Assembly (NCBI GenBank): GCA_900547825.1 | Contig: URII01000055.1 | Location: forward strand, 1-14,872 | Origin: an uncultured Porphyromonadaceae bacterium | Lineage (GTDB): Bacteria > Bacteroidota > Bacteroidia > Bacteroidales > Muribaculaceae | Direction: 5' to 3' | DNA length: 14,872 nt | Shown here: positions 1-7,509 of the stretch, piece by piece | Layout: every line of letters begins with the position of its first letter | Position numbering within the stretch: the first letter of the stretch is position 1 | The notes under the pieces: generated by a model | The model's input: only the letters and a program-made list of their open reading frames with translations | Told to the model about the DNA's origin: nothing | The model's database searches: none | Translations under genes and position numbers: made by a program

Positions 1-54
1 TTCCAACACTCTTTTTTCCATACTCAATAGCTTCTGTAGGGCAATAACAAATAC

Positions 55-978
55 ATGCAGCTTATCCGCAACCTCTTTCCAAAACTCAGGGTCGGTGCCC
101 GGGGCTCGGTGATAAAGGTGATAGGGGAGGATGACGAAACGGCGCGTTTTGAAAAGACCATAAAGGAGCTCGAAAGCTACTGCTCCAAATTCAACCGCCT
201 CACCGAGGAGGTGATACTTGACGTGGTGCACGGCAACGAACCCCACACCCTGAAATCCGACGGGGTGATAATATACGGTGTGAACGGCAAACCCATATCG
301 GCCCGCACACCCAACCAGCAGTTGCTGGTTGACGCCGTGTTGCAGAACGACCTTACATTCGCCCTCGGCCCGGCGGGCACCGGCAAGACATATGTGGCCA
401 TAGCCTTGGCCGTAAGGGCGCTGAAAAACAAGGAAGTGAGGAAGATCATACTGTCGAGGCCCGCTGTCGAGGCCGGCGAGAAACTCGGATTCCTGCCGGG
501 CGACATGAAGGACAAGATAGACCCCTATCTCCAGCCGCTTTATGATGCGTTGGAGGATATGATCCCGGCTGTCAAGCTAAAGGAATATATGGAGACGAAT
601 GTGATCCAGATAGCCCCGCTGGCTTTTATGCGCGGCCGCACACTCCACGACGCCATAATAGTGCTCGACGAGGCCCAGAACACCACTACCCACCAGATAA
701 AGATGTTCCTGACGCGTCTCGGCATGAATGCCAAGATGATAGTTACCGGCGACATAACCCAGATTGACCTGCCACGGAGCACGTCGTCGGGACTCGTGCA
801 GGCGCTCCGTGTGCTGCGCGGAGTGCAGGGCATAGGCCGCGTGGAGTTCGGCAAAAAGGATATTGTGCGCCATGCACTTGTGCAGCGTATAGTCGAGGCT
901 TACGAGAAATGGGATGAAGCCGCCTCGTCGGCCGCGCAGCAATCTGCTGAAACGTCTACTGTTCAGCAGCGGGAATAA
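55..978 (+). CDS. phoH: PhoH-family P-loop ATPase
   Basis: A cytoplasmic ATPase of the PhoH/PhoL family. Family members are linked to RNA metabolism and stress, but the exact reaction in Bacteroidales is not settled. An N-terminal region before residue 80, with the conserved stretch LFPKLRV-ARGSVIKVIG, precedes the P-loop domain. The Walker A motif is GPAGTGKT at residues 105-112 and Walker B with the following residues is IIVLDEAQN at 201-209. The block GEKLGFLPGDMKDKIDPY at 141-158 is a PhoH hallmark. The tail after residue 290 is Ala/Ser/Gln-rich and looks disordered. ATG 55 is the only in-frame start in the window, because in-frame TAG codons lie at 28-30 and 37-39. From memory, Bacteroidales homologues begin roughly 20-25 residues earlier, so the N-terminus looks short. 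A 35-base gap separates it from the next gene, with no promoter recognised between them, so the two may be co-transcribed. Confidence 0.93.
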   Translation: MQLIRNLFPKLRVGARGSVIKVIGEDDETARFEKTIKELESYCSKFNRLTEEVILDVVHGNEPHTLKSDGVIIYGVNGKPISARTPNQQLLVDAVLQNDLTFALGPAGTGKTYVAIALAVRALKNKEVRKIILSRPAVEAGEKLGFLPGDMKDKIDPYLQPLYDALEDMIPAVKLKEYMETNVIQIAPLAFMRGRTLHDAIIVLDEAQNTTTHQIKMFLTRLGMNAKMIVTGDITQIDLPRSTSSGLVQALRVLRGVQGIGRVEFGKKDIVRHALVQRIVEAYEKWDEAASSAAQQSAETSTVQQRE

Positions 979-1013
979 TCCTCTACCTAACCCTATAAAA
1001 CCCATCACATAAC

Positions 1014-1643
1014 ATGAAAAAGTTGCTTATCCTTACTCTGGCCGCGGTACTTTCTGTTCCGGCCATGGCCGACAATCCCTTGAAGGGGGATATTATAGTT
1101 GACGCAGCCCTTGGCGTCGGTTCCGTGGCGCATGCAGGCGACGATGCCCGCGCACAGTTCACCCAGCGGGCTTCCGTGGAATGGTGCGTTACCGACAAGC
1201 TGTTCGGCAAACCTGAAATGGCTCTCGGCATAGGCCTCGCGTTCAACAACCAGTTCGGCGGCACCGTGCATTGGGGAAAGTTCTCTTCCGCGACGCGTGA
1301 TGATATCAGCTTTGTGCCCACTGCCACGCTGCATTATGACCTTACCGACCGTATAGACACTTATGGGGCTGTAGGCGTGGGCATTGCCGTTATGAACCAT
1401 AGCAGCGCCGTAGCTTATTCGGACGAGTTTCCCGGCGGCATTTATGCTGATGAAGGTCTCTTCTGCCATACTTCCGGACGCAGTTCGGCTGCGTTCGCCA
1501 TGTCGCTTTACGCAGGCATGCGCTATTATTTCACAGACTCATGGGCTGTGGAAGCGCAGGTGGGCCTTATAAATGCCGCCATAAAGAAATCCTACGGCAA
1601 TTCCTATAACTTTCTGACCATCGGTGCGGCTTACAGCTTCTGA
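1014..1643 (+). CDS. Small secreted outer-membrane beta-barrel protein
   Basis: A 209-residue exported protein. It starts with a clear signal peptide: MKK, a hydrophobic run, then VPAMA with likely cleavage after residue 19 (before DNPL). The rest is made of short alternating strands rich in Gly, Tyr and Phe with polar turns (for example MRYYFTDSWAVEAQVGL near residues 169-185), and it ends in GAAYSF. A terminal Phe is the usual barrel-assembly signal. Size and pattern fit an 8-stranded barrel of the porin-like OMP_b-brl group. Four Cys-containing positions lie outside the strands' usual pattern, and no catalytic motif is visible. It follows phoH by 35 bases on the same strand, but nothing else links the two in function. 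The function is unknown; it could be structural, adhesive or a small channel. The class is well supported, the role is not. Confidence 0.78.
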   Translation: MKKLLILTLAAVLSVPAMADNPLKGDIIVDAALGVGSVAHAGDDARAQFTQRASVEWCVTDKLFGKPEMALGIGLAFNNQFGGTVHWGKFSSATRDDISFVPTATLHYDLTDRIDTYGAVGVGIAVMNHSSAVAYSDEFPGGIYADEGLFCHTSGRSSAAFAMSLYAGMRYYFTDSWAVEAQVGLINAAIKKSYGNSYNFLTIGAAYSF

Positions 1644-1644
1644 T

Positions 1645-1675
1645 TTGCGGAAATGTAGTGAAAATAGTAACTTTG
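1645..1675 (+). promoter_or_regulatory. Bacteroides-type promoter of the helicase operon
   Basis: A TTG at 1645-1647 is followed after 20 bases by TAACTTTG at 1668-1675. The latter matches the Bacteroidetes -7 consensus TAnnTTTG exactly, and 19-21 bases is the usual spacing to the -33 TTG. Transcription would start near 1682, about 15 bases before the helicase ATG at 1698. The -33 element begins right after the stop codon of the preceding barrel gene. Confidence 0.7.
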
Positions 1676-1691
1676 CAATCCATTCACTACA
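1654..1691. repeat. 9-base inverted repeat flanking the helicase promoter -7 box
   Basis: TGTAGTGAA at 1654-1662 and its exact reverse complement TTCACTACA at 1683-1691 are separated by 20 bases that contain the -7 box. The predicted transcription start lies at the right arm. That argues against a full RNA hairpin in the transcript and for a protein-binding site (operator) if it is functional. Repeats of this size can also arise by chance. Confidence 0.4.
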
Positions 1692-1697
1692 ATTCGC

Positions 1698-3008
1698 ATG
1701 AGATTTGACGAGCTTGATTTGAGCGATGACGTGCTCGACGCCATCGATGCAATGCACTTTGACAAGTGCACCCCGATTCAGGAGCAGGCTATCCCCGTGG
1801 CTCTGGAAGGGCGCGACCTAATAGCCGTGGCCCAGACCGGCACCGGCAAGACTGCGGCCTATCTGCTGCCGGTGATCAGTATGCTTTCGGAGAGCGATGC
1901 GCCCACCGACGCAATTAACTGCGTGGTAATGGCTCCTACACGTGAGCTTGTGCAGCAGATCGACCGCCAGATGGAGGGATTCTCCTATTTTCTCCCTACA
2001 TCGAGCGTGGCGATTTACGGCGGCACTGACGGCGCAGGATTCGCACAGCAGCAGCGGGGATTGAAATTAGGGGCCGATGTGGTCATAGCCACCCCCGGGC
2101 GTCTACTTGCCCATCTGAGCATGGGCTATGTGGATCTGTCGCGTGTAAGCTATTTCATACTCGACGAGGCCGACCGTATGCTCGACATGGGATTCTACGA
2201 CGATATAATGCAGATCGTGGCCAAACTGCCGCGTGACAGGCAGACGTTGATGTTCTCCGCCACCATGCCTCCGAAAATACAGCAGCTCGCCAAGTCCATA
2301 CTCAATGATCCCGTGGAGGTGAAGATAGCAGTGTCGCGTCCCACCGAAAAGATCGACCAATCGGCTTTTGTGTGCCATGAGAATCAGAAAGAGGGTATAT
2401 TGAAACATCTGTTCAGCACGGCGCATTCCAAGCGGGTGATAGTGTTCGCATCCTCCAAACTGAAAGTCAAGGAACTGGCCCGCACACTCCGGAGGTCGAA
2501 ATGGCGCACCGGCGAGATGCACTCCGACCTGGATCAGAACAAGCGCGAGGAGGTGATGCTTGATTTCCGGGCAGGCCGTATCGACATACTCATAGCCACC
2601 GACATAGTGGCTCGAGGCATTGACATTGACGATATATCTATGGTGGTGAACTACGATGTGCCCCATGAGGCCGAGGACTATGTGCACCGTATAGGCCGCA
2701 CTGCCCGCGCCGACGCCGACGGTATGGCCGTAACTTTCATAAGCTCGCGTGAGCAGCGCAAATTCGGCTCCATAGAGCGTTTCCTCGGTTATGAGGTACG
2801 TAAGAACGAAGTGCCCGCCGATCTGGGCCCGACGCCTGATTACCGGCCATCGGCACCGTCACGCACCGGAGGCTCGAAGGGTCGTGGCAAGGGCGCTTCC
2901 AAAGGACGCCGTTACAAAGGCCGCAAGGACAAAGAGGCTCAGAATAATGAGGAGCGTTCGGGCAGCCGCCGTAACTCCGGAAGCCGTAAGGAACGAAATA
3001 ATCAATGA
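1698..3008 (+). CDS. DEAD-box RNA helicase (RhlE-like)
   Basis: An ATP-dependent RNA helicase, probably acting in ribosome assembly, RNA unwinding at low temperature or RNA decay. All superfamily 2 motifs are present: Q motif with CTPIQEQ at residues 24-30, motif I AQTGTGKT at 45-52, Ia APTREL at 79-84, TPGR at 132-135, motif II DEAD at 156-159, motif III SAT at 187-189, motif V near 298-309 (IATDIVARGIDI), and motif VI HRIGRTAR at 330-337. After about residue 375 a basic tail rich in Gly, Ser, Arg and Lys is typical of RNA-binding extensions in this family. The start follows its own promoter closely and matches the usual short N-terminus before the Q motif. The stop codon overlaps the ATG of the next gene (ATGA), so translation is probably coupled to a secreted protein and a CotH kinase. 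That pairing is unusual. RhlE versus another subfamily cannot be fixed by eye. Confidence 0.95.
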   Translation: MRFDELDLSDDVLDAIDAMHFDKCTPIQEQAIPVALEGRDLIAVAQTGTGKTAAYLLPVISMLSESDAPTDAINCVVMAPTRELVQQIDRQMEGFSYFLPTSSVAIYGGTDGAGFAQQQRGLKLGADVVIATPGRLLAHLSMGYVDLSRVSYFILDEADRMLDMGFYDDIMQIVAKLPRDRQTLMFSATMPPKIQQLAKSILNDPVEVKIAVSRPTEKIDQSAFVCHENQKEGILKHLFSTAHSKRVIVFASSKLKVKELARTLRRSKWRTGEMHSDLDQNKREEVMLDFRAGRIDILIATDIVARGIDIDDISMVVNYDVPHEAEDYVHRIGRTARADADGMAVTFISSREQRKFGSIERFLGYEVRKNEVPADLGPTPDYRPSAPSRTGGSKGRGKGASKGRRYKGRKDKEAQNNEERSGSRRNSGSRKERNNQ

Positions 3009-3529
3009 TCTGTTTCCGCATCTCTCTCCGTGCGTGTGTCGCCGCCCTGATGTTTATTTCGGTGGCTATGGCTTTTTCTGAGGTATCCTATGAAAATGCC
3101 GGATGGAAAGGGATTATGGTGTCGCGCCATGGCGACGCTCCGATTTATGTGGAGATAGACACAGGGCTTGAGGTGGAGATTGTGGACGGCACAATGGTGA
3201 TATCATCTAAAGGTTCGCGCTATGAGGTGGATCTCGACGATATGGAGTCGCTGACCCATACCCGCGGATTTTGTGACATCACCACGGCCGAACCGGATAT
3301 CAAGACATTTCCGGAACTTTCGGCAGTGGCATTCACCCGCGAAGGGTTGAAGGTGTCGTTGCCCGATGGAGTTGCTGTGCCGTTATCTGTTTATGACATA
3401 TCCGGGCGCCAGCTGTGTCGCGTAACGGTGTCGTCGGGTTCGGTAGTGCCGCTATGCGGTCTTCCCGGAGGAACACTTATAGTTAGAGTAGGGGAATATG
3501 CCTCGTTGAAAATACTACATTCCCGTTAA
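3005..3529 (+). CDS. Secreted protein with T9SS-sorting-domain-like C-terminus
   Basis: A 174-residue exported protein I do not recognise as a named family. Residues 1-23 form a signal peptide (MICFRISLRA then a hydrophobic stretch ending AMA). The middle part, GLEVEIVDGTMVISSKG and following, resembles the short beta-rich modules seen at the start of many Bacteroidales surface proteins. The C-terminal part from about residue 127 (SVYDISGRQL, then GLPGGTLIVRVG) has the layout of a Por/T9SS type A sorting domain: the VYD.SGR opening and a closing G.YI.V.-like strand. The final Lys-rich end is short and irregular, so it may be a structural relative and not a working signal. The ATG overlaps the helicase stop by 4 bases, and the CotH gene starts 10 bases after its stop. 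The coupled arrangement suggests it works with the CotH kinase at the cell envelope. Confident as a gene, unsure of role. Confidence 0.75.
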   Translation: MICFRISLRACVAALMFISVAMAFSEVSYENAGWKGIMVSRHGDAPIYVEIDTGLEVEIVDGTMVISSKGSRYEVDLDDMESLTHTRGFCDITTAEPDIKTFPELSAVAFTREGLKVSLPDGVAVPLSVYDISGRQLCRVTVSSGSVVPLCGLPGGTLIVRVGEYASLKILHSR

Positions 3530-3539
3530 TAGCCTGCCG

Positions 3540-5099
3540 ATGAGACGTCTTCCGCTGATACTGCTTGTGATTGCCGCCGCTGTTGCGGTGGCTGTGGCCC
3601 GGGAGGTCCGCGACATCAACGTTTATATGCGCTGTGGCGGTGTTATCAGGGTCGAATCGTACCCGGCAGCCGGAGTAAAAGGCATATCCTACCGTCACCG
3701 TACCCCTCCGCCCGATACGTTAATCGATGTGCGTATGGTTACGGATACAATCGTGACCATTCCGGAGGAATGCGACTCGCTGCCGCCTGACACGGTCTTT
3801 GTTTACCGTGAAGTAATGGATACAGTGATTGTCCCTGTGGTGATAAACGAGCCGGAAAGCTACGACTCACTTATCGTCATGGGTTGTGACACAGTGTTGG
3901 CCTCGCTTCCTTTGGATTCGGTGATAGCTCTCGACGCCACTCCCACGCTTCCGGTCATATATATCGACACTGATTCGGCTGTGGAGGAGATAGCCAGCAA
4001 GACGGAATATCTTACAGCCACCATATCCATGGACGGGGGCGCCCTCACACCTGATCTGGCTCCGGCCATGGTGAATATCCGCGGGCGCGGCAACTCCACA
4101 TGGAAATATCCAAAGAAGCCCTACCGTCTGAAATTTCCTAAAAAAGTTTCGCTCGGAGGGCTGCCTAAGGCTAAAAGCTATGCCCTGATAGCCAATTATA
4201 TCGACGAATCGATGATGCGCAACGCCATAGCTTTCAAGGTGGCCCAGCTGCTTGAAATACCTTTTACGCCCCATTGCGTGCCGGTGGAGGTGGTGCTCAA
4301 CGGGCGTTACCGCGGCCTTTATATGCTTACCGAGAAAATTGGCATGACCGGCGCCAGTGTCGATATTCCTGATTCCACCGGTGTGCTCATGGAGCTTGAC
4401 ACTCATTTCGATGAGGCATACCAGTTCCAGAGTGCCAAATATTCACTTCCTGTAATGCTCAAGGACCCTGATCCGGCCGATCTTGGTGTTGACTCAGCTG
4501 AGTTTGTCGATAAATGGGCTGCCGATTTCAACGCTATGGAGCTGTTGGTTTCCAAAGGACTCTGGTCGCAGAAGATAGACGCCCGCTCATTTGCCGACTA
4601 TATGCTCACATTTCTGATCTGCGGCAACCGTGAGGTGTCGCATCCCAAGAGTGTGTACATGTATAAGGAGCATCCCGACAGTCTCTACCGTATGGGGCCT
4701 GTGTGGGATTTCGACTGGGCTTTTACTTTCTCGCCCGATTCGGTGGCACCTTTCTCACCTGCTACTTTGCTTATGTCGCGTTACAGCGTGGGTGAGATAT
4801 TTTTCGGCACACTGATCAAGACACGCAAATTCCGTGAAACCTGCGGAGCGCGGTGGGAATATTTCCGCGACAACCTGCTGCCGCAGCTGTGGGAATATTT
4901 CGATGCCTATGCCGCCCTTATCCGTCCGGCTGCCCTGCGCAACGGGGCCCTGTGGCCGGAGAATGAGGTGAATACCTCCATCCCGGGCAATCTTTCCACC
5001 GAGACTTTCGACCGCAATGTAGCCCAGCTGCGCCGCTGGATAGAGCAGCGTGTGGAATTCATCGAATCGCGCAAGCGCGCCTACTTCGGGTTCTATTGA
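3540..5099 (+). CDS. Secreted CotH-family protein kinase
   Basis: CotH proteins have an atypical kinase fold; Bacillus CotH phosphorylates spore-coat proteins. In Bacteroidales, CotH proteins are secreted and their substrates are mostly unknown. A signal peptide covers residues 1-20 (MRRLPLILLV then an Ala/Val run). A short beta module (about 23-52) is followed by a flexible linker (about 55-150). The CotH domain shows RGRGNSTW at 181-188 followed by KKPYRLKF at 192-199, the D-E-S-x-M-R-N block at 222-228, NGRYRGLY at 254-261 with EKI after it, and GPVWDFDWAF at 386-395. These are the expected ATP- and metal-binding blocks. The linker holds nine D-[ST]-[AILMVT] triplets at residues 59, 69, 79, 84, 94, 109, 117, 126 and 145, the Bacteroides O-glycosylation motif. 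It is the last gene of the helicase operon, and its 3' end overlaps the convergent peptide-export gene by 7 bases. Confidence 0.9.
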   Translation: MRRLPLILLVIAAAVAVAVAREVRDINVYMRCGGVIRVESYPAAGVKGISYRHRTPPPDTLIDVRMVTDTIVTIPEECDSLPPDTVFVYREVMDTVIVPVVINEPESYDSLIVMGCDTVLASLPLDSVIALDATPTLPVIYIDTDSAVEEIASKTEYLTATISMDGGALTPDLAPAMVNIRGRGNSTWKYPKKPYRLKFPKKVSLGGLPKAKSYALIANYIDESMMRNAIAFKVAQLLEIPFTPHCVPVEVVLNGRYRGLYMLTEKIGMTGASVDIPDSTGVLMELDTHFDEAYQFQSAKYSLPVMLKDPDPADLGVDSAEFVDKWAADFNAMELLVSKGLWSQKIDARSFADYMLTFLICGNREVSHPKSVYMYKEHPDSLYRMGPVWDFDWAFTFSPDSVAPFSPATLLMSRYSVGEIFFGTLIKTRKFRETCGARWEYFRDNLLPQLWEYFDAYAALIRPAALRNGALWPENEVNTSIPGNLSTETFDRNVAQLRRWIEQRVEFIESRKRAYFGFY

Positions 5100-5317
5100 G
5101 GGCCGAGGAGGTGGCGGAGCACTGTCTCGCCGGCGCCGTGGGGCCATTCCTGGGTGAGCACCCACGCTATCAGGGCGAGCATTATGGCCGTTACCGCCAC
5201 AGTGCCGTAGCGGGCAAACGCCGGCGGACGTCCCGCTATTATGTTCCTTACCTTGGGGCTCCGCAGTTCAGGGCCCCTGGTGTGTCGGTTGTTATCCTTA
5301 TCATTGGGATGGTTCAT
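5093..5317 (-). CDS. Truncated or miniature HlyD-type adaptor
   Basis: A 74-residue protein whose ATG overlaps the stop codon of the exporter (ATGA), so it belongs to the same unit. It matches only the start of Bacteroidales HlyD-family membrane-fusion proteins as I remember them. The charged N-terminus carries PELRSPKVRNII (residues 16-27), then GRPP at 29-32, then one hydrophobic membrane segment at about 36-55. A normal adaptor would continue for some 300 residues with a coiled-coil hairpin and lipoyl/barrel domains. Here it stops 19 residues after the membrane segment, inside the 3' end of the convergent CotH gene. It is either a remnant left by a deletion or a retained membrane-anchor fragment that still docks on the ABC protein. 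The family assignment rests on pattern memory and one short segment. Confidence 0.6.
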   Translation of the reverse strand: MNHPNDKDNNRHTRGPELRSPKVRNIIAGRPPAFARYGTVAVTAIMLALIAWVLTQEWPHGAGETVLRHLLGPQ

Positions 5318-7497
5318 GTTCCAAGTTCAAGCTGGTTTTTTACAAGACGGTAATATGCCCCCTGACGACGGGTCAGTTCCTGATGTGTTCCGCATTCCGT
5401 AACTTTGCCCCCGTCGAGCACCACAATGTTGTCGGCTCCGCTCACTGTTGACAGTCGGTGTGCCACAACCACTACCGTGCGTCCCCGGTAGAATTCGGCG
5501 AGGTTCTCCACAATGGCACGCTCTGTGTTGGCGTCCAACGAGTTGGTGGCCTCGTCGAGCAATATGAACGGCGGATTGCGGTAAATGGCCCGTGCTATCA
5601 GAATCCTCTGTTTCTGTCCCTCGCTGAGCCCTGTGCCGTCGGGTCCTATCTTTGTGTCGAATTTAAGCGGACGGCTCATCACAAAGTCGTAGATACAGGC
5701 CAGGCGTGCCGCCATCTCCAGCCGTTCCGGATCAATCTCGCCGTCGGCCACAGCTATGTTGCGGGCTATGCTCTCGGAAAATATCACACCGTCCTGCATC
5801 ACCACGCCGCACTGGCGCCTCCACCATCGCAGATCCACCGTATCAAGCGATATGCCTCCTGCGCTTATGTTTCCGCTCTCCACCGGATAGTAGCCCAATA
5901 TAAGTTTGAGCAGGGTGGTTTTGCCGCTGCCCGAAGCGCCCACTATCGCAGTCACCTTCCCCGCCGGGATGTCTATGCTCACATTGTCTATGGTCAGATC
6001 GGGTGAATGGGGGTTGTAGCGGAACGAGACATTGTCGAGGCATATTCCTCCGCCGGAATATGTGGGTACTGTGCCCTCGCGTTCGGCGGGAGCATCGTGT
6101 ATCTGGTTGATGCGTTCAAGCGATATCTTCACATCTTGAAGCGAATACACAAATTCTATCATCTGGGCCACCGGTGCATTCAGCTGCCCTATGATATATT
6201 GCACGGCAAGCATTGCTCCGAGCGTCATGTGCCCGTTTATCACAGCTGTGGCGGCCAGCACGGTTATCACTATGTTCTTGACCTCATTTATGAAAATGCT
6301 CCCGGCCTGAAGTGTTTGCTCGAGGCGGAGGCTTTTCAGCTCCACTGCGAAAAGGTCGGCCTGCACATCCTCCCATTCCCAGCGGCGGCGCCGTTCGCAG
6401 TCCTGTAGCTTGATCTCCTGCATCGAGGTAATGAACCGGTAGGTCATGTTCTGGTTGCGGGCCTGCTGCTCGAAATATTCGTAATCAAGCACTTTCCGGC
6501 GCCGCAGGAACATCACCGTCCATAGCGCATACACGGCGCTCCCGGCCATGAATACCCCGAATATCAGAGCGTTGTAAATGAGCAGCACTGTCCCGAACAC
6601 CACAAAACTCAGCAGCGTGAAGGCCACGCCGAGAGTTTGCTTGGTCAGAAACGACTGTACACGCGAGTGGTCGCCCATGCGCTGGAGCAGATCCCCCATC
6701 AGCTTGGTGTCGAAGAACCCCATAGGCATTGACAGCAGCTTTATGAAAAAGTCGCTCACAAGCGATATGTTCACCCTCATGGAAATGTGCACGAGTAGCC
6801 ATGAGCGGATAAAGTCGGTCACCGCCCGTCCGGCCACTATCATAAGTTCGCCCAGCAGTATCAGCCATATCAGCCTTATGTCGGCATGGCGTATGCCTAG
6901 ATCCACTATGTATTGGGTGAGGAACGGCAGTATCAGCTGCAACAGGCAGCCGAGGGCCAGCCCGAGCGCTATCTGGGCCATATAGCCCCGGTAGCGCTTC
7001 AGATAGCCCAGGAGGAAGCGGAACGACCGTCGCGGAGGTGTGGCGCCCCCCGTGCCTTGGAAAAATGCCGGTGTGGGTTCAAGCAGCAGGGCCACGCCGC
7101 GCTCCTTGCCGTCCGAAGCCATGCTTCCCCAGCCTGCCATGAACTCGCTGCGGTCCATTGTCACTATCCCTTTGGCCGGATCCCCTACTGTGACCCGGCG
7201 CCCTCCGCGGCCTATGGCATACACCACCACGAAATGGCTCTGGTTCCAGTGGACTATGGCGGGTAACGGAGCCTGACGCAACTGGTCGAAGTCCAACCGG
7301 GCATTGAGGGTGTGGAACCCTAATTTTTCCGCGGCCTGGGCCATGCCGAGCAGCGATACCCCCTCCACGGTGGAATGGCACAGCGCATCGATCGCCTCAC
7401 TGCCCACGCGGCGCCCGTAGCGGGCGCACACCATGGCGAGGCATGCCACACCGCACTGCATGGAGTCGAGCTGCCGGACAAACGGATAGCGTGTCAT
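5314..7497 (-). CDS. Peptidase-containing ABC exporter (C39 bacteriocin type)
   Basis: An inner-membrane exporter that cleaves double-glycine leaders and pumps out the mature peptide. The N-terminal C39 cysteine peptidase (about 1-140) has the oxyanion Gln9, catalytic Cys15 in QLDSMQCGVACLAM, catalytic His88 in SHFVVV, and Asp106 in VGDPAKG, so it looks active. The transmembrane domain spans roughly 160-450 with several hydrophobic helices. The ATPase domain has Walker A GASGSGKT at 520-527, signature LSEGQ at 624-628, Walker B FILLDEA at 644-650 and the switch His680. At 727 residues it is full length. It lies 12 bases after the barrel-protein gene and overlaps the HlyD-like stub by 4 bases. 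Its natural substrates are the GG-leader precursors at the head of this operon. Without a complete adaptor in the window, how the product reaches the outer membrane is unclear. Confidence 0.93.
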   Translation of the reverse strand: MTRYPFVRQLDSMQCGVACLAMVCARYGRRVGSEAIDALCHSTVEGVSLLGMAQAAEKLGFHTLNARLDFDQLRQAPLPAIVHWNQSHFVVVYAIGRGGRRVTVGDPAKGIVTMDRSEFMAGWGSMASDGKERGVALLLEPTPAFFQGTGGATPPRRSFRFLLGYLKRYRGYMAQIALGLALGCLLQLILPFLTQYIVDLGIRHADIRLIWLILLGELMIVAGRAVTDFIRSWLLVHISMRVNISLVSDFFIKLLSMPMGFFDTKLMGDLLQRMGDHSRVQSFLTKQTLGVAFTLLSFVVFGTVLLIYNALIFGVFMAGSAVYALWTVMFLRRRKVLDYEYFEQQARNQNMTYRFITSMQEIKLQDCERRRRWEWEDVQADLFAVELKSLRLEQTLQAGSIFINEVKNIVITVLAATAVINGHMTLGAMLAVQYIIGQLNAPVAQMIEFVYSLQDVKISLERINQIHDAPAEREGTVPTYSGGGICLDNVSFRYNPHSPDLTIDNVSIDIPAGKVTAIVGASGSGKTTLLKLILGYYPVESGNISAGGISLDTVDLRWWRRQCGVVMQDGVIFSESIARNIAVADGEIDPERLEMAARLACIYDFVMSRPLKFDTKIGPDGTGLSEGQKQRILIARAIYRNPPFILLDEATNSLDANTERAIVENLAEFYRGRTVVVVAHRLSTVSGADNIVVLDGGKVTECGTHQELTRRQGAYYRLVKNQLELGT

Positions 7498-7509
7498 AGC
7501 CGGTTGCCG

